From: Puniceicoccales bacterium Verruco_02
GTDB lineage: Bacteria > Verrucomicrobiota > Verrucomicrobiia > Opitutales > Oceanipulchritudinaceae
NCBI GenBank assembly: GCA_001604585.1
Contig: LVBW01000032.1
Coordinates: 1 to 64,000, forward strand
Direction: 5' to 3'
Length of the DNA stretch: 64,000 nucleotides
Each line of letters begins with the position of its first letter. The first letter of the stretch is position 1. Made by a program: the position numbers and the translations under genes. The notes below the pieces were generated by a model, which made no database searches, was not told the DNA's origin, and saw only the letters and a program-made list of their open reading frames with translations. Below, piece after piece: positions 34,256-43,009 of the stretch.

Positions 34256-36091
34256 ATGAAAACCTTGAGTCCGCTAGAAGAACTCCGCCACTCGGCCAGT
34301 CATATACTGGCCACGGCGGTACTGCGCCTGTATCCCGAAGCAAAGCTCGACATCGGTCCCGCGACCGACGCCGGGTTTTACTACGACATAGACCTCGACA
34401 AGAAGCTCACTACCGAAGACCTCGAACAAATCGAGGCCGAGATGTACAAGGTCGTGAAGGAAAACCAGCGCTTCGAGCGCCGCGAGGTTAGCCGCGAGGA
34501 GGCCGTCGAACTCATCACACAGAGCGGGCAACAACGCTACAAGCTGGGCCGCCTCGCGGACGTGCCCGAAGGCGCACCCATCTCCTTTTACAAGAACGGC
34601 GAATTCCTGGACCTCTGCGCCGGGCCGCACGTCAACTACACATCGAAGGTCAAGGCGATAAAGCTCCTGCAAATCGCAGGCGCCTACCACCGCGGCGACG
34701 AGAAAAACAAGCAGCTCCAGCGCATTTACGGAACGGCCTTCCCGAGCAAGCAGGAGCTGGAGGACTACCTCAAGCAGCAGGAAGAGGCCCGCCAGCGCGA
34801 CCACCGCAAGATAGGCAAGGAGATGAACCTCTTTGTCATAGACGACAGCGTGGGGCCGGGGATGATACTCTGGACGGGGCGCGGCACGATAATCCGTCAG
34901 GAACTGATGGACTTCATCATGCAGCACCTGCGCCGTCAGGGCTACCAGCAGGTTACCACCCCTCACATCGGCCGTCTTGGCCTGTACCGCACCAGCGGTC
35001 ACTTCCCCTACTACCGCGCCAGCCAGTTCCCGCCCATCATAGAGCCGGGCGCAATGGAGACGCTTGTCGAGCACAAGTGCAGCTGCTCGGAACTGTCCAA
35101 CAAGCTCGATTCGGGCGATGCGGACGGCTTCCTCCTGAAGCCGATGAACTGCCCGATGCACATCAAGATTTTCCAGTCCCGGCCCCACTCCTACCGCGAG
35201 CTGCCCATCCGCCTTGCGGAGTTTGGCACCGTGTACCGCTGGGAACAGTCGGGCGAACTGAACGGCCTGACCCGCGTGCGCGGCTTCACACAGGACGACG
35301 CGCATATATTCTGCACCGAAGAGCAGCTGGGCGCGGAAATCAACGGCTGCCTCTCGCTCGTAAAGACCGTGTTCGCAACGCTGGGCATCAAGTCCTTCCG
35401 CGTGCGCGTCGGCCTTCGCGACCCGGACTCCTCCAAGTACGTCGGCAGCGCAGAAGGCTGGGACAAGGCAGAGAGCGCCCTGCGCAAGGCCGCCGAAGGC
35501 TTGGGCGTACCCTTCGTCGAGGAACAGGGCGAGGCCGCTTTCTACGGGCCGAAGATCGACTTCGTCGTAAAGGACGTGATCGGCCGCGAATGGCAGCTTG
35601 GCACCGTGCAGGTGGACTACAACCTGCCCGAACGCTTCAAACTCGAATACATCGGCGCGGACAACAAGGCACACCGCCCCGTCATGATACACCGCGCGCC
35701 CTTCGGCTCGCTGGAACGCTTCACAGGCGTCCTCATCGAGCACTTCGGGGGCAATTTCCCCACTTGGCTCGCCCCCGAGCAGCTCCGCATCATCACCATA
35801 ACCGATGCGGAAAATGCCTTCGCTGAGGAGCTTGTGGCCAAGGCCCGCGACATGGGCATCCGCGTGACGATGGATTCAGAGTCCGACAAGCTGGGCGCCA
35901 AGATTCGCCGCGCCGAGACGGAAAAGGTGCCCTGGATGTTCGTAATCGGCAAAACGGAAGCCGCCGAAGGCTGCGTGACCGTCCGCTCGCGCATCAGCAA
36001 GGCGTCCGAGGGCAAGAAGGGGGCCGACGAAGCCCTCGCCATGATAAGGCAGGCCATCGAGACCCGCGCCCTGCCCGAAGCAAGCGCCTAA
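34256..36091 (+). CDS. thrS: threonyl-tRNA synthetase
   Basis: 611 aa from ATG 34256 ([19 protein letters not shown]); the tracked 34097 start runs through non-coding sequence. The protein begins at the editing (SAD) domain, with HSASHILA and DLCAGPHV carrying the editing His and Cys residues, so it lacks the N-terminal TGS domain present in about 640-aa homologues. The class II core has motif 2 ([22 protein letters not shown]), zinc ligands in NCPMH and motif 3 ([11 protein letters not shown]). A C-terminal anticodon-binding domain follows ([18 protein letters not shown]). It charges tRNA-Thr. Confidence 0.96.
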   Translation: MKTLSPLEELRHSASHILATAVLRLYPEAKLDIGPATDAGFYYDIDLDKKLTTEDLEQIEAEMYKVVKENQRFERREVSREEAVELITQSGQQRYKLGRLADVPEGAPISFYKNGEFLDLCAGPHVNYTSKVKAIKLLQIAGAYHRGDEKNKQLQRIYGTAFPSKQELEDYLKQQEEARQRDHRKIGKEMNLFVIDDSVGPGMILWTGRGTIIRQELMDFIMQHLRRQGYQQVTTPHIGRLGLYRTSGHFPYYRASQFPPIIEPGAMETLVEHKCSCSELSNKLDSGDADGFLLKPMNCPMHIKIFQSRPHSYRELPIRLAEFGTVYRWEQSGELNGLTRVRGFTQDDAHIFCTEEQLGAEINGCLSLVKTVFATLGIKSFRVRVGLRDPDSSKYVGSAEGWDKAESALRKAAEGLGVPFVEEQGEAAFYGPKIDFVVKDVIGREWQLGTVQVDYNLPERFKLEYIGADNKAHRPVMIHRAPFGSLERFTGVLIEHFGGNFPTWLAPEQLRIITITDAENAFAEELVAKARDMGIRVTMDSESDKLGAKIRRAETEKVPWMFVIGKTEAAEGCVTVRSRISKASEGKKGADEALAMIRQAIETRALPEASA

Positions 36092-36125
36092 GCCCATTAT
36101 TGAGCAAGAGTTTATGCAATCCGAG

Positions 36126-36160
36126 AGGCCCGGCCATTCGATATGGACCGGGCCTTTCCG
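36126..36160 (+). terminator. terminator after thrS
   Basis: AGGCCCGG (36126-36133) pairs with CCGGGCCT (36148-36155), with inner CCA/TGG pairs and a TTCC tail. Confidence 0.75.
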
Positions 36161-36272
36161 CTGTACTGAAGAGGCTGGCGTTAAGGCCAGGGAGCATACA
36201 ACGGCACGAAATAAACTCCTTTCGGGCATTGACAGGCAGGGGGCGTCCTGTTTCATTCGGACTTTTTCAGCC

Positions 36273-36398
36273 ATGAAAGTCGTAAGCTCCCTGAAGTCGC
36301 TCAAGCACCGCCACCCGGACTGCCAAGTCGTCCGCCGCAAGGGGCGCGTGTACGTGATCAACAAGACCAATCCGCGTTTCAAGGCACGCCAGGGCTAG
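36273..36398 (+). CDS. rpmJ: 50S ribosomal protein L36, cysteine-poor (YkgO-like)
   Basis: 41 aa from ATG 36273 ([20 protein letters not shown] ...). It matches L36 but keeps only one cysteine and lacks the C-x2-C...C-x4-H zinc ligands of the standard protein, as in the zinc-independent paralogue YkgO. It pairs with the L31 gene 62 nt downstream, the same pairing as ykgO-ykgM in enterobacteria, where it is Zur-regulated under zinc starvation. I see no clear Zur box, so it may instead be the only L36 copy. Confidence 0.93.
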   Translation: MKVVSSLKSLKHRHPDCQVVRRKGRVYVINKTNPRFKARQG

Positions 36399-36460
36399 TC
36401 CCATCAGGCAGCGCCACACGGAACAGTCCCCCAATAATTCAGGAGAGGAGAAGAGCAATC

Positions 36461-36709
36461 GTGAAATCCAACATTCATCCAAAGACCAGCCCGGTGTGCT
36501 TCATGGACGTGTCCACGGGCCGCAAGTTTCTCACCCGTTCCACCCTTCGTTCGGACCGCAAGGAAAAGATCGACGGCGTTGAATACACGGTGATACTGCG
36601 CGACGTGACCATGGACAGCCACCCGGTTTACACCGGCGAAAAGCGCTTTGTCGATACCGCGGGCCGCGTGGACAAGTTCAACAAGAAGTTCACCCGCCGC
36701 CGCGCCTAG
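36461..36709 (+). CDS. rpmE: 50S ribosomal protein L31 type B
   Basis: 82 aa, GTG start at 36461 with a good GGAGAGGAG site upstream. MKSNIHPKTSPVCFMDVSTGRKFLTRST and the YTGEKRFVDTAGRVDKFNKKF block identify type B L31 (YkgM/RpmE2 class), which lacks the CxxC zinc site. It forms a cysteine-poor ribosomal pair with L36 upstream. Confidence 0.95.
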   Translation: MKSNIHPKTSPVCFMDVSTGRKFLTRSTLRSDRKEKIDGVEYTVILRDVTMDSHPVYTGEKRFVDTAGRVDKFNKKFTRRRA

Positions 36710-36739
36710 CGCGAGTGGTCTGAATCACTTTATTCACCG

Positions 36740-36785
36740 TGCGCCCGCCGGGAGGCAATGCCCCGACGGGCGCATGTTGTATGTA
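36740..36785 (+). terminator. hairpin after rpmE
   Basis: TGCGCCCG (36740-36747) and CGGGCGCA (36767-36774) form an 8-bp stem followed by TGTTGTATGT, 30 nt past the L31 stop. Confidence 0.65.
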
Positions 36786-36920
36786 AACTTATGCGGTTTG
36801 GTGCCTTACAGCGGGCGGCCCACAACATGCCTTCGCACGGCTGAATGGGATTGGCGTGCCTCGCATCCAAGACTCCTGCCGCGTGCGCAACAAATACTCA
36901 TCCAACAAGAGCAGCAGCAT

Positions 36921-37850
36921 ATGTCAGTCGGTCTTCTATTCTCCGGTCAGGGCGCCCAGAGTGTGGGCATGGGCAAGAGCCTTTGTGACAACAGCGCAGC
37001 AGCACGCACCGTGTACGAAAGCGCGGACAAGGCGCTGGGCTGGTCCATAAGCGAGCTATCCTTCAACGGCCCCAACGAGGCCCTGACGCAGACCAAGGTC
37101 TGTCAGCCCGCGCTCTTTGTTCAGGGCATGGCAATAGTGGCCGCGCTGGAAGAGACCGGCCGCCTGCCGCAAGTGGGCACGGCGCTGGGCCTGTCGCTGG
37201 GTGAACTTACGGCACTGACCTACGCCGGGGCCTTCAGCTTTGCAGACGGCCTGCGCACAGTGGCAGAGCGCGGCAGACTGATGCAACTGGCCTGCGAGGC
37301 CACAGTGGGCACAATGGTGTCGCTAATTGGCGGCAGCGTGGAACAGGTAAAGGAGCTTTGCGCAGCGCATGACGTTGACATGGCAAACCTTAACTGCCCC
37401 GGCCAGATAGTCATATCCGGCGACAAGGACAAGTGCCTCAAGGCGGCCGAGGCGGCCAAGGCGTCGGGCCTTTTCAAGATGGTCGTCCCGCTCAACGTGG
37501 CCGGTGCCTACCACAGCCGCCTTATGCAGGGCGCGGCGGACGAGTTCGCCAAGTTCCTGACAACAGTGCAGATAAAGGCCCCGCGCATCCCGGTTTTCAG
37601 CAACGTTACCGGCAGCGCCCATACAAGCCCCGACTCAATCCGCGAAAACCTAGTAAAGCAGGTTACAAGCTCTGTGCTCTGGGAGGACGACATGCGCGCT
37701 GCTGCTGCACTCGGCATTGGCGAATACATAGAATGCGGCCCAGGCAAGGTGCTCAACGGCATGGCCAAGCGCATCGACCGCGCCCTGAAGGTGCAAAGCG
37801 TGAGCGAATGGGCAGAGCTTGAGGCGCTGCCCACGATAGTCAGAGCCTAG
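36921..37850 (+). CDS. fabD: malonyl-CoA:ACP transacylase
   Basis: 309 aa from ATG 36921 (MSVGLLFSGQGAQSVGMGK); the tracked 36648 start lies inside rpmE. Motifs: LFSGQGAQ oxyanion region, the nucleophile elbow GLSLGE (Ser), the His in NVAGAYHSRLM and the C-terminal ECGPGKVLNGMAKRI. It loads malonyl groups onto acyl carrier protein for fatty acid synthesis. No other fab genes are adjacent. It ends 11 nt inside the convergent gene downstream. Confidence 0.96.
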   Translation: MSVGLLFSGQGAQSVGMGKSLCDNSAAARTVYESADKALGWSISELSFNGPNEALTQTKVCQPALFVQGMAIVAALEETGRLPQVGTALGLSLGELTALTYAGAFSFADGLRTVAERGRLMQLACEATVGTMVSLIGGSVEQVKELCAAHDVDMANLNCPGQIVISGDKDKCLKAAEAAKASGLFKMVVPLNVAGAYHSRLMQGAADEFAKFLTTVQIKAPRIPVFSNVTGSAHTSPDSIRENLVKQVTSSVLWEDDMRAAAALGIGEYIECGPGKVLNGMAKRIDRALKVQSVSEWAELEALPTIVRA

Positions 37851-38511
37851 GCTTGGCGCGACTTTCCTCGAAGCGCTGCTTATGGATCAAAGGACTCAAC
37901 ACCTGTTCCCAGATGAGCCTGCATGCTTCATGACAACAGCAGGATTCAGGGTAGCTGATTCCCAATACATTCAATAATTCCAATTGCGTCGAGGAAGCTG
38001 GCTGACAAGGGTCGCTTTTCACGCATCTGCATAGAGCCTCATGCTCTTTGCGTGCCTCGCGGCCAAAGGTCAACCGTGCTTCGCTTTTGTACGGCTCAGG
38101 CATGACATTGAGGATGGCGCAGGCAAGATGCCGCCTTTCTATCTCAGACACCTGATTATCGTCCAGTATGTCATCCACGAGTGCCTTGAGATACGGTAGC
38201 GCCGGTATCGCATTTTCCTCCGCCCTCTCCAGCCAGCTCCTTAAAAGCTCGATTTCCTCATCAGCCAAGACCCCATCGGCGCAGACCGCCCTCAACAGGA
38301 GCAACAGCTCTTTAGCCGTGTGAAGTTTAAGCTGCTTGCCGGTCAATGATACATGTTCGTTCATGACAAGTTCAGCCTTTCTTAGCATACCTTCCAACCG
38401 TTTGATGAACATGTCAAACCTGCCTGCCAATCGTTTTTCACTTGCGTTCGCCAGAGGGCTTTCGGACGACCAAACTCTATGAGCGACAGCTAATGCTTGA
38501 AACGCTTGCAT
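37840..38511 (-). CDS. hypothetical protein, TerB-like region
   Basis: 223 aa from ATG 38511 (MQAFQALAVAHRVW); the tracked 38544 start is TTG. All-helical and acidic; residues about 70-140 (RAVCADGVLADEEIELLRSWLE ... AILNVMP) have the EF-hand-like helical look of TerB/DUF533 domains, but the match is weak. Composition is AT-richer than fabD and lepA, suggesting recent acquisition. Its 3' end overlaps fabD tail-to-tail by 11 nt. No function can be assigned. Confidence 0.7.
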   Translation of the reverse strand: MQAFQALAVAHRVWSSESPLANASEKRLAGRFDMFIKRLEGMLRKAELVMNEHVSLTGKQLKLHTAKELLLLLRAVCADGVLADEEIELLRSWLERAEENAIPALPYLKALVDDILDDNQVSEIERRHLACAILNVMPEPYKSEARLTFGREARKEHEALCRCVKSDPCQPASSTQLELLNVLGISYPESCCCHEACRLIWEQVLSPLIHKQRFEESRAKPRL

Positions 38512-38629
38512 CGCGTATGACGCATTGGCATTGCCCGAGGGCAAAGATTAGGGTTTCTTCCGAACATCAATCTGTGTAGAACAGCCAGTTTGCAAGCCCC
38601 ACGACACCGGGCATGACATCCCTTTCCAT

Positions 38630-40444
38630 ATGACACAACAGCTTCACAAGCGTAACTTCTGCATCATAGCGCACATCGACCACGGCAAGACGACCCTCAG
38701 CGACCGCCTGCTGGAGGCGACCAACGCCGTGCAGAAACGCGACATGAAGGAACAGTTGCTCGACTCGATGGACCTGGAGCGCGAGCGCGGCATCACGATC
38801 AAAAGTCACCCGGTCTGCGTCAAATACACGCACGAGGGGCGGGAGTATGAATTCAACCTCATAGACACCCCCGGCCACGTGGACTTTTCCTACGAAGTCT
38901 CGCGCAGTCTTGCGGCCTGCGAGGGCGCACTTCTGCTTGTGGACGCCGCGCAGGGCGTGGAAGCCCAGACGGTGGCCAACGCTCTTCTGGCCTCCAATCA
39001 GGGCCTTGAGATAATCCCCGTAATAAACAAAATCGACCTTCCCGGCGCGGACGTAGAAGGGGCGCGCCATCAGGTGGAGGAAGTGCTGGCCATCCCGGCC
39101 GACGACGCCATTCTGGCCAGCGGCAAGACGGGCATAGGCGTACCGGACATACTGCGCGCCATAGTGGAAAGGGTGCCCCAGCCGCGCTGGGCGGACTATG
39201 GGGCGGCCAGAGTGCTGATTTTCGACTGCGTTTACGACGCCTACAAGGGCGTAATCTGTTACGTGCGCGTATTCAGCGGCTCCATCAAAGTGGGCGACCA
39301 GATACTGATGATGAGCGACGGGGCGCGCACCGAGGTCAAGGAAGTGGGCCGCTTCGCCCCGCGCATGACCCCGGACAGCATACTGGAAGCTGGCGATGTA
39401 GGCTACATCACCACCTCCATCAAAGATCTGGCCGAGGTGAAAATCGGCGACACCATCACCCTGCTCTCCAACCCGGCCAAGGACATGCTTCCAGGCTACA
39501 AGGAAGTGCGCCCGATGGTGTTTGCAGGCATCTACCCAATCGACACCTCCGACTACGAGAAGCTCAAGGTCAGCATGGCCAAGCTGCGCCTCAACGACGC
39601 GGCCTTCACCTACACGGCGGAAAACTCCGTTGCTCTCGGCTTCGGCTTCCGCTGCGGCTTCCTCGGCCTCTTGCACATGGAGATAGTGATGGAGCGCATC
39701 CGGCGCGAGTACGACCTGGACATCATATCCACCTACCCGAGCGTGGTTTACAAGGTGGTGCTTACCGACGGGCGCCAGATAGAGGTCGATAACCCCGTCA
39801 ACCTGCCAGACCCCAGCACGATAGAGACAATTAGCGAGCCTACCATCGAGGCCAGCCTGCACATCCCCGTCACGGCCATTGGCGACATCCTGAGCCTTGT
39901 CATGGAAAAGCGCGGCATCTGCGGGCGCACCGAGAACATCGACGCGCACCGCGTCATCCTGCACGTAACCCTGCCGCTGAACGAAATACTCGTCGATTTC
40001 AACGACAGGCTCAAGTCCATCACCAAGGGCTACGGCTCCATGGACTACGAGCTTTCCGAATACGTGCAGAGCAAGCTCGTAAGGCTCGAGATTATGGTCA
40101 ACGGCGACGCCGTGGACGCCTTCTCATCCATCGTGCACGAGGACCGCGCCGTGTCGCGCGGGCGCCAACTCTGCGAAAAGCTCAAAGAAATCCTGCCCAA
40201 GCAGATGTACAAGGTGGCCATCCAAGCGGCAATCGGGGCAAAAGTCATAGCCCGCGAAACCATCAGCGCCCTGCGAAAGGACGTGACGGCCAAGTGCTAC
40301 GGCGGCGACATTACGCGCAAAAGAAAGCTCCTAGAAAAGCAGAAAGAAGGCAAAAAGCGCATGAAGCAGATAGGCAAGGTGTCGATCCCGCAGGAAGCCT
40401 TCGTGGACATTTTGAAAACATCTTCCGGCGGGTCTAACAACTGA
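38630..40444 (+). CDS. lepA: elongation factor 4 (LepA)
   Basis: 604 aa. Translational GTPase: G1 AHIDHGKTTLSDRLLE, switch DLERERGITIKSHPV, G3 DTPGHVDFSYEV, G4 NKIDLPGAD. The LepA-specific C-terminal region distinguishes it from TypA and EF-G: ALGFGFRCGFLGLLHMEIV, then AKCYGGDITRKRKLLEKQK and the KQIGKVSIPQEAFVDIL end. It back-translocates or remodels stalled ribosomes. Monocistronic. Confidence 0.97.
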   Translation: MTQQLHKRNFCIIAHIDHGKTTLSDRLLEATNAVQKRDMKEQLLDSMDLERERGITIKSHPVCVKYTHEGREYEFNLIDTPGHVDFSYEVSRSLAACEGALLLVDAAQGVEAQTVANALLASNQGLEIIPVINKIDLPGADVEGARHQVEEVLAIPADDAILASGKTGIGVPDILRAIVERVPQPRWADYGAARVLIFDCVYDAYKGVICYVRVFSGSIKVGDQILMMSDGARTEVKEVGRFAPRMTPDSILEAGDVGYITTSIKDLAEVKIGDTITLLSNPAKDMLPGYKEVRPMVFAGIYPIDTSDYEKLKVSMAKLRLNDAAFTYTAENSVALGFGFRCGFLGLLHMEIVMERIRREYDLDIISTYPSVVYKVVLTDGRQIEVDNPVNLPDPSTIETISEPTIEASLHIPVTAIGDILSLVMEKRGICGRTENIDAHRVILHVTLPLNEILVDFNDRLKSITKGYGSMDYELSEYVQSKLVRLEIMVNGDAVDAFSSIVHEDRAVSRGRQLCEKLKEILPKQMYKVAIQAAIGAKVIARETISALRKDVTAKCYGGDITRKRKLLEKQKEGKKRMKQIGKVSIPQEAFVDILKTSSGGSNN

Positions 40445-40449
40445 GTGCC

Positions 40450-41526
40450 CTAAATACCTTTGCGACTGCGACCAATGCCGTCCGCAGCCAGCATCGCGGC
40501 CAACACCTTCTCGGGTGTGATTGTGCCCGCCTCGTGGTGAATGTACTCACCGGGGGCGCAGGCCTTGCGCGCAGCCTTCATCAGCTCCTCCTCGCCTGCG
40601 TCGCCAAGGCCGAGGCCGGCAAGCGTAGTCGGCAGGCCCAGAGCCTCGCAGAAGCTGAACACCGTTTCGCTTTCCGCCGGGTCGGCATCGGTCAGTTGCA
40701 GGCCGGACAATACGCCGAAGGCCACCTTTTCTCCGTGGAAATAGGCGTGCGTCTGTTCAAGGGCGGTCAGGCCGTTGTGTATGGAATGGGAGCTGGCAAG
40801 GCCGCCGCTTTCAAAGCCGACGCCGCTTAACAGAATGTTGGCCTCCACTATGTGCTCCAGCGCCGGGGTGACTATGTGGCGCTCTGCCGCCACCTTTGCC
40901 GCCGGACCGTATTTCAGAAGCGTGTCAAAGCAGAGCCTTGCCAGCGCCAGTCCGGTCATCGTGCCAAGGCCGCCGCACTCGTTCTGCGAATGCGTGGTGG
41001 AGCAGGAGCGGGCCTCGAACCATGTGGACAAGGCATCGCCCATGCCTGCGACAAGGAAGCGCGCCGGGGCCTGCGCAATTACCAGAGTGTCCACAAGGAC
41101 CAGCGCCGGGTTGCCCTTCTGGTAATACACGCGCTCGAACTCCCCTTGCTGCGAATATAGCACCGCGCAGCCGCTGCACGGGGCGTCTGTGGAGGCGATC
41201 GTGGGGACGATGATAACGGGGATCCCTGCCCTGTCGGCGGCGATCTTGGCGGCGTCGATGGCCTTGCCCCCGCCCATGCCAACGAGCACATCGGCCCCGT
41301 TTTCCGCAATGGCGGCGCTTATGCGGGAGACTTCCGCCTCGCAGCATTCCCCGCCAAAGGGGCAAATGGGAAGCTCAAGGCCGGGATAATGCCCAAGTAT
41401 GCGCCGCCCCGAGGGCGAGGCAAGGAGCAGGCCCTTCCGCCCAAGGCGGGAGATGAACGATGGAAGCTCAGCAAGCGCAGCACTGCCCTGCACATAGGTT
41501 CCGGGAAACTGGATTCGGTTGAGCAT
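40450..41526 (-). CDS. gldA: glycerol dehydrogenase (iron-containing ADH superfamily)
   Basis: 358 aa. NAD-binding region VLVGMGGGKAIDAAKIAA and IIVPTIASTDAPCSG. Metal ligands are visible in GMGDALSTWFEA (Asp), SSHSIHNGLT (His) and AYFHGEKVAFG (His), as in GldA. It oxidises glycerol to dihydroxyacetone or reduces it in the reverse direction. Six bases separate its stop from the convergent lepA stop. Confidence 0.9.
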   Translation of the reverse strand: MLNRIQFPGTYVQGSAALAELPSFISRLGRKGLLLASPSGRRILGHYPGLELPICPFGGECCEAEVSRISAAIAENGADVLVGMGGGKAIDAAKIAADRAGIPVIIVPTIASTDAPCSGCAVLYSQQGEFERVYYQKGNPALVLVDTLVIAQAPARFLVAGMGDALSTWFEARSCSTTHSQNECGGLGTMTGLALARLCFDTLLKYGPAAKVAAERHIVTPALEHIVEANILLSGVGFESGGLASSHSIHNGLTALEQTHAYFHGEKVAFGVLSGLQLTDADPAESETVFSFCEALGLPTTLAGLGLGDAGEEELMKAARKACAPGEYIHHEAGTITPEKVLAAMLAADGIGRSRKGI

Positions 41527-41589
41527 GGGCAGAACATACCCAAATGAGACTCCCTACGCAACCTCAATACCAGTCCCGTGCATGCACAA

Positions 41590-42792
41590 TCAACCCCCAC
41601 CAAATGGAAGCTCCTGCTGTTCGTCAACAGGCTTGGGACGCGGCCTGCTCATGATGTTCAACAAATCGAAAGCGGCATACAGGCGATTCCGTTTCTGACC
41701 CGAAAACTCCCTCAGAAGACCCTTCTTCTGCCAGAATTCCACAGCTTTTTGAGCTGTAAGGTAACTGATTGCGTTCCTTTCCGCATACTTGGAAATGGAA
41801 ACCACAGGATTAGCGAATATACGTTCCAGCATTCTCGCGGCCTCTCCGGGGATACGCTTGCCATCCTTAGCCACCGATTCCCAATGCCTGTGCTGTGCCA
41901 ACATCCAGTTGGTGTCATCTATCGCAAAGCGTGCCTGCTGACGTACTCCGCGCAGGAAATACTCCACCCACTCGCGCCAAGCGCCATGCCTGCTCACGTT
42001 CATGAGCAGGCGATAGTATTCACCCCGGGTATCATCGAAGAAGCCGGAAAGGTAGAGCAGAGGCAGAGACAGGCATCCTGAACTACACAAATACAGGGTA
42101 ATTAGAAGGCGGCCAATTCTGCCATTGCCATCCAGAAAGGGATGGATGGTCTCGAACTGGTAATGCATCAGGGCAGCCTTGATCAAGGGCGGCTCTCTTG
42201 ATGGAGCATTTACATACTTTTCCCACTCACCAAGAGCCGGCCCGATGTCCTCCCATTGCGGAGGGACAAAGCTGGCCTCAGCAAGTGAACAGCCTTGAGG
42301 GCCGATCCAGTTCTGGCTGCGTCGAAACTCACCTGGAGCTTTCGTGGACTCTCCACCACGAACATTTTTCAATAGCACTGCATGAAGCTCCCGTATAAGT
42401 CTCGTGCTGATGGGAATCTCCTTCATACGGGCAAGCCCAATGTCCATCGCTCGAACGTAGTTGGCCACTTCCAACGCTCCTTGCCGGGGGTCGATTGCCG
42501 AATCTTCTTCGAGGACGGCAAGCTCTTGCATATCAGCATGAGTGTCTTCGATGCGGGAACTGAGGATAGCCTCCCTCTTCAAGTATGGTCGGATAAGCAG
42601 GTGAGGATTGGGAAGCAACTGACCGGCACCAGACAACTCCGACATGGCCCGATCTGCTTCAGACAGCAAATTGACCAGTTCCCAATTTAGGTCGATCTTG
42701 GGCGGCAAAGAGTTGGGAAGGTATGCGTAATATCCCTCCAAGGTTTTGCGGCAATGCCCCGCGCTCGTGCTTTTGAAATCTTCAGGCTTCAT
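41590..42792 (-). CDS. Fic family protein (AMP-transferase type)
   Basis: 400 aa. The catalytic Fic motif HPFLDGNGRIGR (about 217-228) is complete. The inhibitory-helix motif of class II Fic proteins, (S/T)xxxE(G/N), is present as SSRIED (78-83) with Asp at the last position. A C-terminal winged-helix-like segment (YAERNAISYLTAQKAVEFWQKK) is usual in this subgroup. Such enzymes AMPylate target proteins, often as stress or toxin-antitoxin modules. The gene is AT-richer than its neighbours and has its own AT-rich upstream region, suggesting acquisition. Confidence 0.92.
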   Translation of the reverse strand: MKPEDFKSTSAGHCRKTLEGYYAYLPNSLPPKIDLNWELVNLLSEADRAMSELSGAGQLLPNPHLLIRPYLKREAILSSRIEDTHADMQELAVLEEDSAIDPRQGALEVANYVRAMDIGLARMKEIPISTRLIRELHAVLLKNVRGGESTKAPGEFRRSQNWIGPQGCSLAEASFVPPQWEDIGPALGEWEKYVNAPSREPPLIKAALMHYQFETIHPFLDGNGRIGRLLITLYLCSSGCLSLPLLYLSGFFDDTRGEYYRLLMNVSRHGAWREWVEYFLRGVRQQARFAIDDTNWMLAQHRHWESVAKDGKRIPGEAARMLERIFANPVVSISKYAERNAISYLTAQKAVEFWQKKGLLREFSGQKRNRLYAAFDLLNIMSRPRPKPVDEQQELPFGGG

Positions 42793-42830
42793 GTTTCAAT
42801 CAACTGCTTATTTATGAAATAGGATGCTGC

Positions 42831-42864
42831 CTTATTTTGCCGAACTCAAATTTAATAAAATAAG
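42831..42864. promoter_or_regulatory. inverted repeat upstream of the fic gene
   Basis: CTTATTTT (42831-42838) and AAAATAAG (42857-42864) form an 8-bp inverted repeat about 40 nt before the Fic start, in an AT-rich stretch; a candidate operator. Confidence 0.35.
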
Positions 42865-42932
42865 AACCGCGCTTGTTATGCTTTGAGTAAACAGACCTGC
42901 TCTTTCGCAGTCTTCTCCCCTACAGAAACAAC

Positions 42933-42968
42933 AAAAAAGCCCCGGCCATTTCTGACCGGGGCTTTGCT
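42933..42968 (-). terminator. terminator after rpsA
   Basis: AAAGCCCCGG/CCGGGGCTTT stem; read on the minus strand it is followed by TTTTTTGTTG, a textbook intrinsic terminator 40-75 nt past the S1 stop. Confidence 0.9.
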
Positions 42969-43009
42969 TGCCTGTATCCCTGCGCTCTTCGCGCCTTGGC
43001 TGGGGATAA

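Noticed and set aside
34274-35743. 489-aa ORF antisense to thrS
   Set aside because: Shadow of a GC-rich gene; thrS is certain on the other strand.
36160-36272. Zur operator before the L36/L31 pair
   Set aside because: No palindrome resembling the known Zur consensus is visible.
38567-39964. 465-aa ORF antisense to lepA
   Set aside because: Shadow frame; His/Val/Ala-rich composition typical of the complement of GC-rich coding DNA.
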